The position numbers were made by a program, and so were the translations under genes. A DNA stretch of 64,000 nucleotides from Erythrocercus mccallii (lineage: Eukaryota; Chordata; Aves; Passeriformes; Dicruridae): positions 276,563 to 340,562 of the forward strand of contig VZRG01000521.1 of the NCBI GenBank assembly GCA_013397435.1, read 5' to 3'. Positions 21,088 through 33,000 of this stretch are shown here, piece after piece (within the stretch, counting starts at the first letter, position 1; each line of letters begins with the position of its first letter). Below the pieces are notes generated by a model. The model did no database searches. It worked only from the letters and a program-made list of their open reading frames with translations, and was not told the DNA's origin.

Positions 21088-23224
21088 ATCCCCTCAGCCA
21101 TGCCATAGCCCGTATGCTTGCTCAGGAGAGCACAAACTGCTTCCTCATCCTGCTGCAACATCTGCAACATCCAAGGGGTCTCCATCCATTTACCAGCATG
21201 GATGGTGCCCCTGAAGCTCCTGAATCAACCTGCATGCAGCCTGGTGAAACCGCAGGGAGAGAATATTAAAAGAAAAAAAGGTGGTGGAGAGAGCAAATCA
21301 GCCCAAGTCTGTTTATGGGGATTCCATCTTATTTAAAAAGGATAGCAAAGTATAAACCATTTAAATATTTCATCTGCAGAAGAGCCCTGAACGAGTCTGT
21401 ACTGCATGTGCATGTGTGATGAATGAGTGGGGATGGCAGCAGGAGCAGCAGTGAGCACCAGGCCTGCTCAGGCCCATGTGCATGTGAGGGAAGTGGTTAT
21501 GTTGGTTAAAGTGTTTTATTTAAAAAGGGAATTCATATTTTATTCTTTTGTTGGTGAAAGTTATCGCTGCCTTAACAGGTTGGGTCTGACTATCTGAAGA
21601 CAAGGGCCTTATCCTGCTCCTCGGTGCTTTGTGCCTGCTGGGTGCCTGGTGACTCTGGAGGATGCTCAAAATAGCCCCAAATCAGAGCTGTGCCTGCCCA
21701 ACCTTGTGGAGAGTCACGAGGTCACTGGTGTAACTGGGAGGAGAATTTGTCCTTCTGGCTTTAAAAATAGCTGTATTTTCTTTAACGGCATTTTCCTTGG
21801 GGCAGCCAGGAGCTTGCAGGAGTGCACAGCCCAGCTGAGGTGCTGCTGAGAGGGAAGGGGTGCCGGGATGCCCCAGTTAATTCCCCAGTTGTTCATTGTG
21901 GCAAGAAGTTCTGATGATTAGAACAATTTAGAAATTTCTAAACCACATTTCTCTCTAAAAATGAACCAAATAAGCTGGATTTCTTCTTCCTCCCAAAATT
22001 TCTAATTTGACTGCCTTCCTAGAGCCAGGTTGATGATGTTTCCTCTCTGCTCTCTGGTATAACTAAATAGGATTCTGTAATCTCCAGCAGCTGAAGTGTT
22101 TAGTTAGGGTCTAAGTGTGGGGTTTTTTTATCCCAGCTCTGTCTGTCCTTACCAAATTTTGGGGTTTCTAGTGATGAGCGATTTGGGGCTTATCTCTGGG
22201 AAGTGCTGTGAATGCCAGACCCATGCTTACACAAGGAGAGAAATGCATGCATTTTTCCACATCAGTAAAAGCTGGAGATTTTGCTAAAGGTGTCTCCAGC
22301 TGCAAGGAGCGAGATAGGGCTCTGCTGGAGAGCTCTGACGAGGCAGAACTGAGTAGAAAATTTAAATGTGGATTTAATGCCTCAGAAAGCCATCTGTAAG
22401 GCAAGGGTGCAGGTGCTGGCCAGCTCTTGGCCGTGCAACAAGTCACTCAGGCTGGCTGATTGTGAGGCACAGGCATGGTGTTTAATCTGACCTGGGAGAT
22501 GTTCATTAGAGAGATGTTCATCATGGTGATGTCCCTGCAAGTGCTCTCTGTGCACTGCTTGCACAGGGTCTGGCTGGATCAGCTGCTTGTGTCCCCATTT
22601 TTAAATGGAAAAGCTGCACTGCAGGTTGCCAGGGCCTGGGATGCAGATGGACAGACTGACCACAGCCAGGGCAGGGGGGTTAGGATGCAGTTGCCTTCCA
22701 AATTCCAGCCTCTGCCTGTGCATGCTGAAGGGAAAGGAAAAGCAGTGAGTAAAATCTGTTTATTGCCCTGTTAGATGGTGAGGCATTGGCTGAACCTCTT
22801 GGATGGCACTACACAGCACTTCAGTAGTTACAGGGTGACTTGGTTAAAGCCCAGCTCTGCATGGACACGGGGCTGAGAGCTGCACTCCTCCTGCTGCTCA
22901 CTCTGTTTTGGCACGGAGGCTGTGCTGGGCATCCTGGTGTCCAGGGCAGGTCTGTGTCTCAGAGAGCTGTGCAGAGCAAACCCACGCTGGGAGGGAGCAT
23001 CACCCCTGCCCTGCTCGCTCTCTCAGGGCTGAGAACCATCTGTGCTCACCCCACCACAGCAGTGGTGGTGGTCAAACATCTGCTGTGCCCCTGGGTGCAG
23101 CAGTGCCCTGCAGCCCCCTGTGCCCCCAGCCTTGCTGCTGCTGGCTGCTGCCCTGGGCATCCCATCAGCCTTGCCCCTGCCTGTGCCCCCTCCTCACACC
23201 CCACCCTGGGGTTTTGTTGCCCAG
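21088..23224. other. Gene-free stretch
   Basis: No gene is supported. It contains the first copy of a 49-bp exact repeat (21887-21935) and a frame at 22861-23235 whose first 25 residues look like a signal peptide, described under findings. Otherwise it is ordinary mixed sequence. Confidence 0.5.
21887..21935 (+). repeat. 49-bp exact direct repeat, copy 1
   Basis: The segment AGTTGTTCATTGTGGCAAGA through CAATTTAGAAAT is identical at all 49 positions to 23702-23750, in the same orientation. The sequence outside it differs on both sides. Confidence 0.97.
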
Positions 23225-23700
23225 CAAGTAACTGATGTCAATTTGTAAAACAATACTTCAGCATTACCCTGTGAAAACACAGACGGGCATTGTACAGCTG
23301 GGAGCAACATTGATTGAAGTGATATTTAATCCAAGGAAAATATATGATACATAGTCTAGGATTCCTCGCTTATCCATCATATAATGCAGTTCATGGGGAT
23401 TAAATATCCCTCCTGTAAAGTTGGTTGAGATCAGTGTTGTTATTTGTTTTGCAAATGATCCTGACAGTGATGCTGAGAGCTATTGATTACCAATGGTTCT
23501 TTAAAAATTACTATTATACTGCAAATTACAAACCTTGGGGGTATCCAGTTATATGATAATGGAAAGGCATTGGTGTGTAATGACACATGCATCATAACAA
23601 ATTTGCTCTGGCTACATAATGGAGATTGAAAGGGACATGATTTATGACCAACAGGATTAGCTGCCTGCCATGATACATCTAAGGTAACATGACAACTGTC
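23225..23700. promoter_or_regulatory. Large AT-rich candidate conserved element
   Basis: About 480 bp of repeat-free AT-rich DNA lies between GC-richer flanks, with many regulatory-type words: ATATTTAATCC (bicoid/OTX-type, 23327-23332), GGGATTAAATATCCC (near-palindromic, around 23396-23410), TTTGCAAATGA (POU-like, near 23448), TATTGATTACC, and TTATGACC. Open frames are short, so it is not coding. It is the best candidate conserved enhancer in the window. Conservation cannot be judged from one sequence. Confidence 0.4.
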
Positions 23701-23701
23701 T

Positions 23702-23750
23702 AGTTGTTCATTGTGGCAAGAAGTTCTGATGATTAGAACAATTTAGAAAT
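23702..23750 (+). repeat. 49-bp exact direct repeat, copy 2
   Basis: This is identical to 21887-21935. It sits at the 3' edge of the AT-rich candidate element at 23225-23700, so this copy may be the original and the upstream one derived. Confidence 0.97.
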
Positions 23751-23759
23751 AAATGAAAG

Positions 23760-26700
23760 AAAAAAAAGAGCAAAATCTCCCCCACCTTTTCACTTAAAAT
23801 ATGAAAACCACTCTTCTAATTAATAAATAGCAAAAATCCCTCCATCATTCTCCCAGGAGCATCCACAAAGCCCTGCACAGGTGCAAACCAAGGCTGCCAG
23901 TCCTAGTGGAGCTCCTGGGTTTGCCTGGAAAGCCTTCAGAGCTTCTGGCTGTGGCTGTGATGGAAGTGCAAACAAGAGCCCTGAGTCTGCTGGGAATTTC
24001 AATGCATGTGTGCCCTTGAAGCCAGTGGAGGACACTCGTGTTGAGTTGTGTGCTCTCATTCCTGATGATGAATGCCTGATAACACAACTGCTTGTCTTCC
24101 AGGCTCTCCTGGTGTTTCCCAGCTCCGTAGCTGAGGACTGAATACTTGATGTGTTTGAGAGGAGCCTGAGGGCTGCTTCAGCCTGTGGTGGCTTTAGCAG
24201 TGTCACAGGAGTATTGCCTGCTTTGGGGGCAGAGCTGGGAGCTGTGACCTTGCCCTGCCATGCTGGGATGGCACAGAGGGCTGGTAGGAGGATTTTGCAT
24301 TCAGGAACGTGTGTGGTGTGAAGGTTATCTCCTGTGGCCGTCCTGTGCTCTGGGCATGCTGCAAATGCCAAATGCCAGCAATGCAAACAAACCTTTTGCA
24401 CATCACCCAGCTGATCCACAGTGGAGCCCACAGACAGCCGTGCCTGGGTCTGGGCTTCTGTGTTAACATACTCAGCTGGGTGCGGTGAAATGCATGTCCA
24501 GGAGCCAGTGCCAGCAGAAGCACTTGTAAAACCAAAGGCAGGGACAAAACAGTTTCCCTTCTTCACAAGCACCTTCTCAGCATCTTTTGTCCTGAAGTTG
24601 TGTATTGCACTGAGAGTCACCAGCCTGCCAGTGTGGAGGAACACCCAAATACCCATGAGCAGGAGTCCTCCACAGACACTGATTTACTTTTGCCCTGTGC
24701 TCATTTATTCTGTGGTGCTGCAATAGTAGGGACACTTGCCCAGTGATTTCTTTAAAGAATTTTAGCACTTGATAACATGGCAGTTCAGATGGGTAAACAA
24801 AGAGGTGCATACTTGTTTACGTGTTATTCTGTATGACATCAGAAGGTCCAGCTCCAGCCCCCCATGAATCTCACCAGCTCATTTGGAAATGGGATGGAGG
24901 AAGTTTGAAATAATAAATGGTAACTTGGAGCCCACATTAGTGGTTGGTGGGAGATGAATGCACAAGCAGCACGGTGCTGTTACCCACCTTATCCAGAGGA
25001 ATTATTCCCTCTGCCTGAAGAGTAAGCAGTGTCCTGGGATGAGGCTGCCAGGCTTCCTCCCAGAGTGAGGGGAAGCAAGGGCTCCTTGAGACCGTGCCAT
25101 AGAAGCTGTTTGTGCTATAAAAACCAGTGCAGAGTAAAATTCTCCTCCTTGTGGAAGTGCTGGCCCTTGACCTGCAATACAGCATTTATTGTGCTGTTTT
25201 CTCAGCCCAAGTCCTCTGCAGGTCACCATGTGCTGTACCCTGTCTCGTGGCCTGTTCCTGTGTGTGCTGTGCTTCAGGGGTAATCAACAGCTGCAGAGAT
25301 GCTGTTTGTGGTCAGGGAAGGGGCATGTGCAGAGGGGGCTTTGTTTTTCCAACAAAAATGAAATCCCAGTATTTTGTCAGTACTTCATACGTGAGAGTTT
25401 CTGCCTGTGGAGGCAGAGAGCTTTCCAGAGGAGCTGCAGTTTCAAGATTGTGGAGGAGGGTGAACCAGGAGGGGAGGTCACAAGGTGGGGCTCAAAAATG
25501 CTGGCACAAGGGACCTCTGGGACTCTGCAGCTCAGTTTCTTTTTTGAAGCAGGACTTTTTTGCCAGTGGTGACTCAGGTTGGTGTTGACTTTGTTTAGAC
25601 AGGTCTTAGAACTCCTCCCAGGTGGATAGAGGTGGTGGGTTGACTGCTCAGGTTCCTGCCTTCCAGGGGGAGCAGAGCAGAGGTGTTTGGGGCCACAGGT
25701 CATGGGTTTCATCCTGTGACTCTGCAGACCCAGTGTGAGATCCTTTGGCACTTCTGAAAGGCAGGGGAGGACCTGAGCTGGAGAAGTTGTAGAGGGTGGA
25801 GGAAAAGGCTGGTTTTGGCTGTTTGTTCATCTTCTTTACCACTCCCAGCTGAAGCTGGGTCAGGGTACAGAACTGGACAGGAGATGCCCTTACCCAGAGC
25901 ATGCCTGACCTCTGCACAGATATGCACAGACATGAATATGCTTGGGAATGATGTTTTTCCCACCATTAACTTTGTAGATGACCTGACCTGATGTCTCTGA
26001 TCCAGCCCTCCCAGGTGAGAAAGCTCTCTTGCAGGAACTCTTTGACTAGCAGACATTTCACAGTGGCTCAGGGGAGGCTAGAGTGGGAGGAAGAGAGCCC
26101 TTGTTCCTCTCAGCTGCTCTGGGCTGGGTGGACCTAAAAGTAGCAGGTATGAATGCAAGTGTCATTACCTTAATGCTTTGTATCACAGCTGGAGTGGGAC
26201 TTTGTCACATGTATGGATTCTGGGAGGTCTTTTGATCCAGCATTGTATCACATTTTATGTGATTTTATTCAGTGTAAATGGTCGTGGTTGTGTCCTTCAG
26301 CCCAGTAGCTGGCTGCACAAGTCAGTGTGCACAGCAGCAAAGCAATGCATAATTCAGGAGGGACCTCTGAGTGACACAGGGGACAGAGGGGCCACACAGC
26401 TGTCGCTGCACTGTGTGAATCGAGTTGGTTTGGGTGAAGGTGGGGAGGCCCCTCTGTCTCCAGAACACTCTGGGCAGAACCTGATCTCCTTAGAGCAGCA
26501 TCACTGGGGTTGTGTTGTGTGAGACAGGATTTGCTTCCCCTTAGAAGAGTTTATCCAGAAAATGTGGGTATGCAAGCATTTGTAGGGTACCCCACCCTGG
26601 ACCATTGCCTGTCCTTATGTGTGTGTCAAGCAGCCCCTTCCTGCTCTGATAGCACCTCCCTTGCTGGGACAGAGTGAGGCAAAGGGGGCCTCAGGGATGA

Positions 26701-28290
26701 TGTGGCCATGGTTTAGAGAAGTTTGTAAGAGATTTGACCACAGCTTAGGGAAACTTCCTACCTCTCCTGTGTGCTAGTGATGACCTTCCACTTATTTCTC
26801 TGCTGTTGTAATGAAAGTCCAAGTGCTACACAACTGCAGAGATCCTGACACTGGAGCAGCCAGCATGCACCATTTCTCTGGAAAAAAGGATCCATCCAAA
26901 TGGTTCCTTTATGTTATGCTCTAATTTTGCCGCTGTTGGTTTATTTTTGTTTTTGGCTTCTTTTATTCACGGTATTCTTAAAAATTCCCTTTCAGGGCTT
27001 AACAGCTTAACCATTTCAAAATCATGCCAAGCGGAAATGTAGCATACGATTTTCTCACTAAACATTGTGCTGATCGCTCAAATGTATTCTGGATTTGTGG
27101 AAAAGCTGCAAAAAACTGGGATGAAAGAGAGTGAGAATTAGCGCTCAAATGAAGAGCCAGGTCTTTGCATAATTGGGAAAGGTCTGTGGAAGCAAACAGA
27201 GTGCTCCTTGTCGCCTTCTTGCTCTGCAGCATCCCACACTGGCATGGCTCACGGCAGGATTGGTGGGCAGGCAGGTGGTGAAGCACAGTCTCAGTCCTGA
27301 GGCTGCTACGGTCTTTAAACGTGGGTCTTAGTCCTGGTTGTTGATCCCTGATATCTGAATTATGCCCTGGACTCTGCTATCAGATTCCTCTCTGGGTTTC
27401 AGCAGCTCCTTCAGTCTCTTGGGCCTCCCTCTCTTCTTCACAGGAAAGGGATTATAGTGCCAAAAATAGCCTATTTTCCTAGGTGGGCCTCTTTGTGACT
27501 CTCTTCTGTGAAATACGTCTTTCTCCCTGTTCCTCCAAGTGAAATACAAAGGAAATGTGATTCACCACCAGTGCTGATGTGCCAAGGCAGCAGGAAAGCT
27601 TCTGGTGTGCAAAGGATGCTTTGTACCTGCACATGTGCCCTTCTGACACACAGATTCCTTGCTGGGGCTGGTGGCTTCCTGCTCTGCTTGTCCTACTGAG
27701 TAGCTGGAGGATTCAGGGCAGAAATGGCCCTGCTCCTTGTGCTGATGGAGCACCTCTGATGGGAGCAAATGCCACTTTTGGGAGGCAAGGTGGGTGTTCT
27801 GTGATCATAAGGACAGACCTGTCCCATGAGAACTGATTTGGGGTGGGTCTGTTGTGACTTTTGTTTGGCTCTTGCTCCTGCAAGGAGCTGCATATTCCCA
27901 AGGAGGAGGAGGGCAAGGGACACATCTGGGAATGCAGACTTTCTCCTGGAGCTAAAATGGGTTATCAGCATCTAATGACTGCTGCGAGTGCTGCTGAGCA
28001 AACCTGGGCTCCTGGGATGGTCACGGGGGTGCAGACTGGCACAGGAGAAGTCAGATTGGTGTTGCAGAGCTGGGAGGCTTGTTTTAGTCCTGGCTTTCAA
28101 AGACGAGGATAACAGAGTTATTTTTTCACCATTTCTGGCTTTTTATGGTTGCTCACATTAGAAGATCTTTGAGGGTCCTCACTACTTGCAGAAAATGCCT
28201 GTGGGACCTTGAGCTCTGGAACTGGGCTGCGGATCACAGCTTGCAGATGCTCTGAGCTGGAAGTTGCTCTTTCATTACAGCTCTCAGGCT
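23760..28290. other. Gene-free stretch
   Basis: No exon is supported. The 278-codon minus frame at 23820-24656 lacks any domain. A basic minus-strand frame at 27328-27549 with an AT-hook-like RGRP core is treated under findings. The rest is mixed, repeat-poor sequence. Confidence 0.45.
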
Positions 28291-28294
28291 TGTG

Positions 28295-28400
28295 AGGTGA
28301 AGTGAGGGACAGCTGACGATTTTTAGTAGCTTTAAAATTAATATTGCTCTTTAGAACATTTAATCTTTCATTAACAGTGAGTGCAATCATGCTGGGGTGC
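28295..28400. promoter_or_regulatory. AT-rich candidate element
   Basis: AGCTGACGATTTTTAGTAGC, TTTAAAATTAATATTGC and TTTAATCTTTCATTAACAG form a compact non-repetitive block with TAAT/ATTA cores and a TTTAATC word, followed by GCAATCATGC. Confidence 0.22.
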
Positions 28401-29489
28401 GAGTAGACCAAGAAATGATCAGGTTCCTGCAGTGCTACAGCTTGGGCAGCTGTGAGTTCTGTGAGCAAGGGATTCTCCAAATCAGCAGAGGATGTGGGAA
28501 AGGGCTCAGTTTGATTTCCAGAAGTCTCATCTGTGTAAATCCTGGATAGGGGATAGGCAAGACCCTGTGCCCTGCCAGTGCTCTGTGCCTTTGAAGCAGT
28601 TCCACATCCCTGCTTGCATCCCAGACCTAGAGCTGAACATGGCCCCTGATTTATTTATAATATTCCTGGGAGAAGTGGGGGGCACGTGGAGGTCTCTGAA
28701 CTGCAAGCAGGGATGAAGAGCATAGCCGAGGTACAAACCACACTGAGGGTGCAGATTGTGGACATGAAGTGAGAATGCTGAGTGAGCAAACCCACTGTTT
28801 GAAAAACCTTGGGATACAGGAGAAGGGAGTAGAGGATTCCTCAGTTTCTCTCCTTGCCTCTCCCCAGTAAATCCTTTCTGGCTGATGTGGTTGGCATATG
28901 CAGAGCATCTTGGCTTGGTGCTTCAGTGGATGATCTCCAGTTGGGATGATAGCTCAGAGCTGGGAAGGGGGAAGCATTAGGGAGCCCAGGGGGCAAAATG
29001 TCTTGCCATGATCTTCAAAGAACAGGAAGGAAGAGCATTTTATTCTGTTATTGTTCGTATTACAGGAAATTTCCCTACTCTTTTCAGTTAATAACCACTG
29101 GGACAAGAGACTTTCCTAGCTTGTAGGGGAGCAAATCTGAATAAACCAGTAACAGTCATGCTGTTGGAGAGTGGCTCCACTTGAGTTGTTTTTCCACTGT
29201 TTGGATAAATAAGACAATAAGAAGAGCTGCTGAGATATTTGGCAGGGAAATGAATCCCCCAGGAGATGGGGGAAATGTTGTTTATTTGTGGGAGCTGCCT
29301 GTGCATGAGGGGTCAGTCCTGCAGTTCTGTAGAGAGAAGGGGAACAAACATGCTCTGTTCTAGCACTGGATTCATTGCGAGGAGGTATGCCAGGGATCAT
29401 TAGTGCCACAGCCACCACGATCTTTTGCTCAGATTCGTTTTCTCTTTTTAAGGCAAAAAAAAAAATAAAATAATGGCAGGTTCCCATTA

Positions 29490-29640
29490 GATCAGATATG
29501 GACAAAGTAATAGCGGTATCACAGAGATTGAGGTCTGCAAGATTAAAATGTGAAAGGGAGGAGAAATGATAGCTTTGGCCCTGCTTGCTGTTACAGCAGC
29601 CGTGTGAATAAATGACTCTATGCAGATAAGCAGGGCAAAA
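29490..29640. promoter_or_regulatory. Candidate conserved element
   Basis: Repeat-free sequence includes GATCAGATATGGACAAAGTAATAGCG (a SOX-type ACAAAG word next to a TAAT core), GCAAGATTAAAATG and GTGAATAAATGACTC. Its even, low-repeat character resembles non-coding conserved DNA, which is an inference only. Confidence 0.2.
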
Positions 29641-29668
29641 ATAAAAGGGATGCTTAGGACGAGATGGC

Positions 29669-29685
29669 AAAAAAAAAAAAAAAAA
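29669..29685. repeat. Poly-A run (A17)
   Basis: An uninterrupted A tract follows GAGATGGC. No retrotransposed body with target-site duplication is evident upstream. Confidence 0.9.
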
Positions 29686-30089
29686 GGGAACTAATCAGCA
29701 GATTCAACCACTGTAATAATGCAGTAAACATGGAAAATTACATTATATTAACTCCTCTGCTTCCCCTTGTATATATTAGCCACAAAGTCATCGATAGGTG
29801 AAGATGCAGTGCTGCAGAATCCGGAGCTCCCTGCTCCTGGGGGAAGGCGTGAGTGATGCTAAAGGGGAAAGTTGACTTTTGAACTGCCCGAGGAGGAGGT
29901 GGCTCAAGTGGAGCTGCAGAAAAGGTTGCAGCTCACCGAGTTAAAAATCTGCTCCCAGGGAAAGGACGGCCGGTGTGTTTGTCCTCAGTGCTCAGGCAGC
30001 AGTAGGGTTCGTGCTGAGCCACAGCTTAATTGCAGTCCTGGGATGTTCCCCTGATGTGGGAGAAATTGGTCTGCTGCAGATTTTTTTTT

Positions 30090-30115
30090 AATATATATAT
30101 ATATATATATATATT
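30090..30115. repeat. (AT)n microsatellite
   Basis: About 12 AT dinucleotides are flanked by T runs. It is self-complementary and able to extrude as a cruciform. Confidence 0.95.
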
Positions 30116-30924
30116 TCTTTTTTAACTAGTGAACTGATTTCCATTTTGTTCAATTTCTCACAAAGAATGACAAGTAGCCACTGCAGCTTTTCCCTGAGTT
30201 CAAGCAAAACCAGCATGTAACATTATTTGCAAATTAGCTTCATCCCTCTGGCTCCCAGTTAAAGCAGGAACTGCTTGGTCCAGAGTTGCTCCCAAAATAT
30301 CCATTTAAACCATGTAATGATTCTGACTCTCTCATGCATAGTAGATGAAAGACGATCCGCGATTTATTTTTAAAGCTTTGAACCCCAAACATGGTCAATC
30401 ATAGAAAAAAAGATTAAAAAAGGAGGAAGTCATGATAATGCAAAGCTGTGAGAAAAGCAGCCCTACACTTCACAGTAAAATCCGTTTTCTTTGCACTTTT
30501 TTATTAACAGCTTCAACTATGATCAGTGCATAAATCTACCTGCAACACAGGATGTTGGAAAATTACCGAGAGACAGCAACGTCCTCCCTGCTGCTTGGTG
30601 AGAAAAGAAGGATGCACCTTCAGGTATGGGCTGGAAAATTGTTTCATCCTCTGTTCTCTGTTTGTGTTGCACTAAGCTTGCTCATTGCATTGATTAGAGG
30701 GGGGAAATAAGATGCTTGCAAGAGGGAAACTTCAGAAGGGATTCTCTAAACTTGTCTCAAGCCACAGATAAGTGTCTGCCTGGGAACTGCTCTGCACCCA
30801 AGCAATGTAAGGCTCTTTGGGCTGTACTGGGGGTTAATGGTGGTGTTTTGTCCTGCATTTGCTGTTGTTCTTTCCCTGCCTCTGTGGAGATTTTTGATCC
30901 TGCTCCTCTTGGTGAGAACCAGAC

Positions 30925-31124
30925 CAGTTCTGCTCTGGGTGCTCCTGCAGCCTCCCAGGAGGAGCAGCTCCGCTCTGGGTGCTCGCACAGCATTGGGAAG
31001 CAGAGCACGGGCCCTGCCATTCCCTGCTCCCTGTTCAGGGATGATCAGCTCCCCTCTGGGTGCTCTCAGTGTTGGGAAGCTGAGCACATTCCCTGCCATT
31101 CCCTGATCACGTCGAACCGCGCAT
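30925..31124. repeat. Imperfect ~80-bp duplication with CTCTGGGTGCTC core
   Basis: CAGCTCCGCTCTGGGTGCTC at 30965 recurs as CAGCTCCCCTCTGGGTGCTC at 31046, and the later words TTGGGAAGC and CCCTGCCATTCCCTG recur with a 79-bp offset. A third, partial copy of the core starts at 30925. It is an old, diverged tandem duplication. Confidence 0.8.
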
Positions 31125-32795
31125 ATGAAATCGTCGCTTCCCTGGCGCTTCGAAGGGATCACATGAAGGGCTGAGCAGGATGAAGCTGCGTTGGCTGCTG
31201 CTGCTGAGCAGCCTTTTTAGAGCAGGAGCAGAGCTAAGCATTCCTCCTGGGTTTTCTTAATCCAGCCTCAATCCGTGCACTTCAAACAGGAGCCTTGTTT
31301 TAGGGCTGTGCTGAGCACTGGAGTCTCCCAGCAAGCTGCTCTCGTGCCTGGAAGGGCCAGCCAGAAGCCAAAAAGAAGAGGATGGAAATTGCTCCCCTTG
31401 AGCAGGGGACTACGGAGGGGAGCTGTGGTTCCCAGGACAAGAAAAGGGAGGGTTGGTGACTTCCTGAACCTGGATTTTTCTGACAGTTGTCTTGATGCTT
31501 TGGGCTCAACATGGACAAGCCACTGTCCCTGAAATCCAGCATAGCAACTGGATTATAGCTGTCACATCCATCTCCCTAGGGAGAAAAAAGGAGTTACCAG
31601 CCAAAGGGGCCAGTTTAAAACATGCCAGCCTTCTCTAGCATGCTTTCCTAAATGTATATTTTGTAGCAAACAAGGACCTAAGGGCTACTTAAATCTTGGC
31701 AACTGGTCAGCACTGTCATGTTGCAGGTTGGGGTTTCTCATTTATCTAGGTAGGTTGGTTGCTTGTTTTGCCACCTGTGCAAGTGGTTTGAGGAAGTAAT
31801 GGGCATTAGCTCATCTGTCATCTCAGTGTTTATAGATGCCTGTCCAGTGGGAGTCGTTGCTTCTAGTAAAGCTCTTTGTCTTTATTGTGTCCATCACTCC
31901 TGTTTGCTTTTCCCTTATCGCCACGTTTGCTCCCTGCAGTGACCACTGGGGACTTGAAGTGGACAAATTGTTATTGCTGGGGCTGGCTTTCACCTGGGGC
32001 CTCTTAGAAGGTGGCAGTATTGTGAGCATTGGGGTCCCCAGCAAGGACATGGGCTCCAGAGGAAGCCTGTGGTGGGACCTGATGTCCTGACATTTCTGTT
32101 GGAGTGTCTGTGCCAGTGGGTAAACGGGGTGGAGAGAGATGTGCTGGGGTCAGAAAGGAGCTGCAGATTTCAGCACTTGAGTAGGTCTTTGTTTCACTGA
32201 TGTCTTTCACGGATGTGTTGTCCAGCACCAAGGCTTCCTCATCTGTGGGAAATACTGGCAGTCTTAGAGCAGCAGCTTAGATTGAGTTGTGACTGCTGAG
32301 GGCTCTTGGAGTGGTGCTGAGTCCTGTCTGGATCTGGATTAGTTAAACAGGTAGCTCTGTATGTATTTTCCAAAGGTGAGGAGACAAAAAGGGGCATAGG
32401 TGTTAGAAGGGGGGTGGGTGAGAGCTGCCCTCCTGGTGCAGGGTGACAATTGTGCTGAGCTTTCAGCTGGATCTCCAGCTTTCTGCCACTTCTGCCTTGG
32501 CAGTTTTTCCATTAGCCTCTCTTGCATGACACGCGATGCACAAGGGCCTGACACCACGTGCCAGGAGACACCTTGAAAATGGGGTTTGCTCCCTGAAACC
32601 TACTGTTCCCACCCCACATTTCTTGGGAGAACTCTGGCATCCTGTCAGGCCATGGGGGAGATGTTTTCCTCCCCTTCCCACATCCATGCATGCCTTCCTC
32701 CCTGCAGGGAAACCCACGTTGGCACAGGACAATGTCAGATGACGCTGCACATACAGTATAAGCATGCTCCTCTAAAGCAGGATGAAGGCTGAGAG
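31125..32795. other. Gene-free stretch
   Basis: Nothing recognisable is present: no exon, RNA gene or repeat family. A local group of CpGs occurs at 31110-31145 just after the duplication. Confidence 0.5.
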
Positions 32796-32799
32796 TAAC

Positions 32800-33000
32800 G
32801 CCTTTTAATGTTCCTTCTCATAATTATCCTCTTAATTACTCAATGAAATGCCCAATAAAACAAATCACTATAATTTCTATTTTATTCCCTGCCTTTTGCG
32901 GGTTATTTAAGAGCGCAGGATACATTAAGGAGGCGCTTTGTCACGAGGGAATGCTTTCCAATAGATGATACTTGCAAAATGGTTTTATGTCCCTATCCTG
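32800..33000. promoter_or_regulatory. AT-rich candidate conserved element
   Basis: Sequence of about 200 bp has many homeodomain-type cores (CTTTTAATGTTCC, CATAATTATCC, CTTAATTACTCAATG, CACTATAATTTC) followed by GGTTATTTAAGAGCGC and an isolated group of CpGs (GAGCGCAGG, GGCGCTTTGTCACGAGG). AT-rich motif clusters with retained CpGs are a frequent feature of constrained non-coding DNA; constraint here is inferred. Confidence 0.35.

Noticed and set aside
20357..21214. Frames of about 210-250 codons across 20603-21087
   Set aside because: Almost all residues come from Ns.
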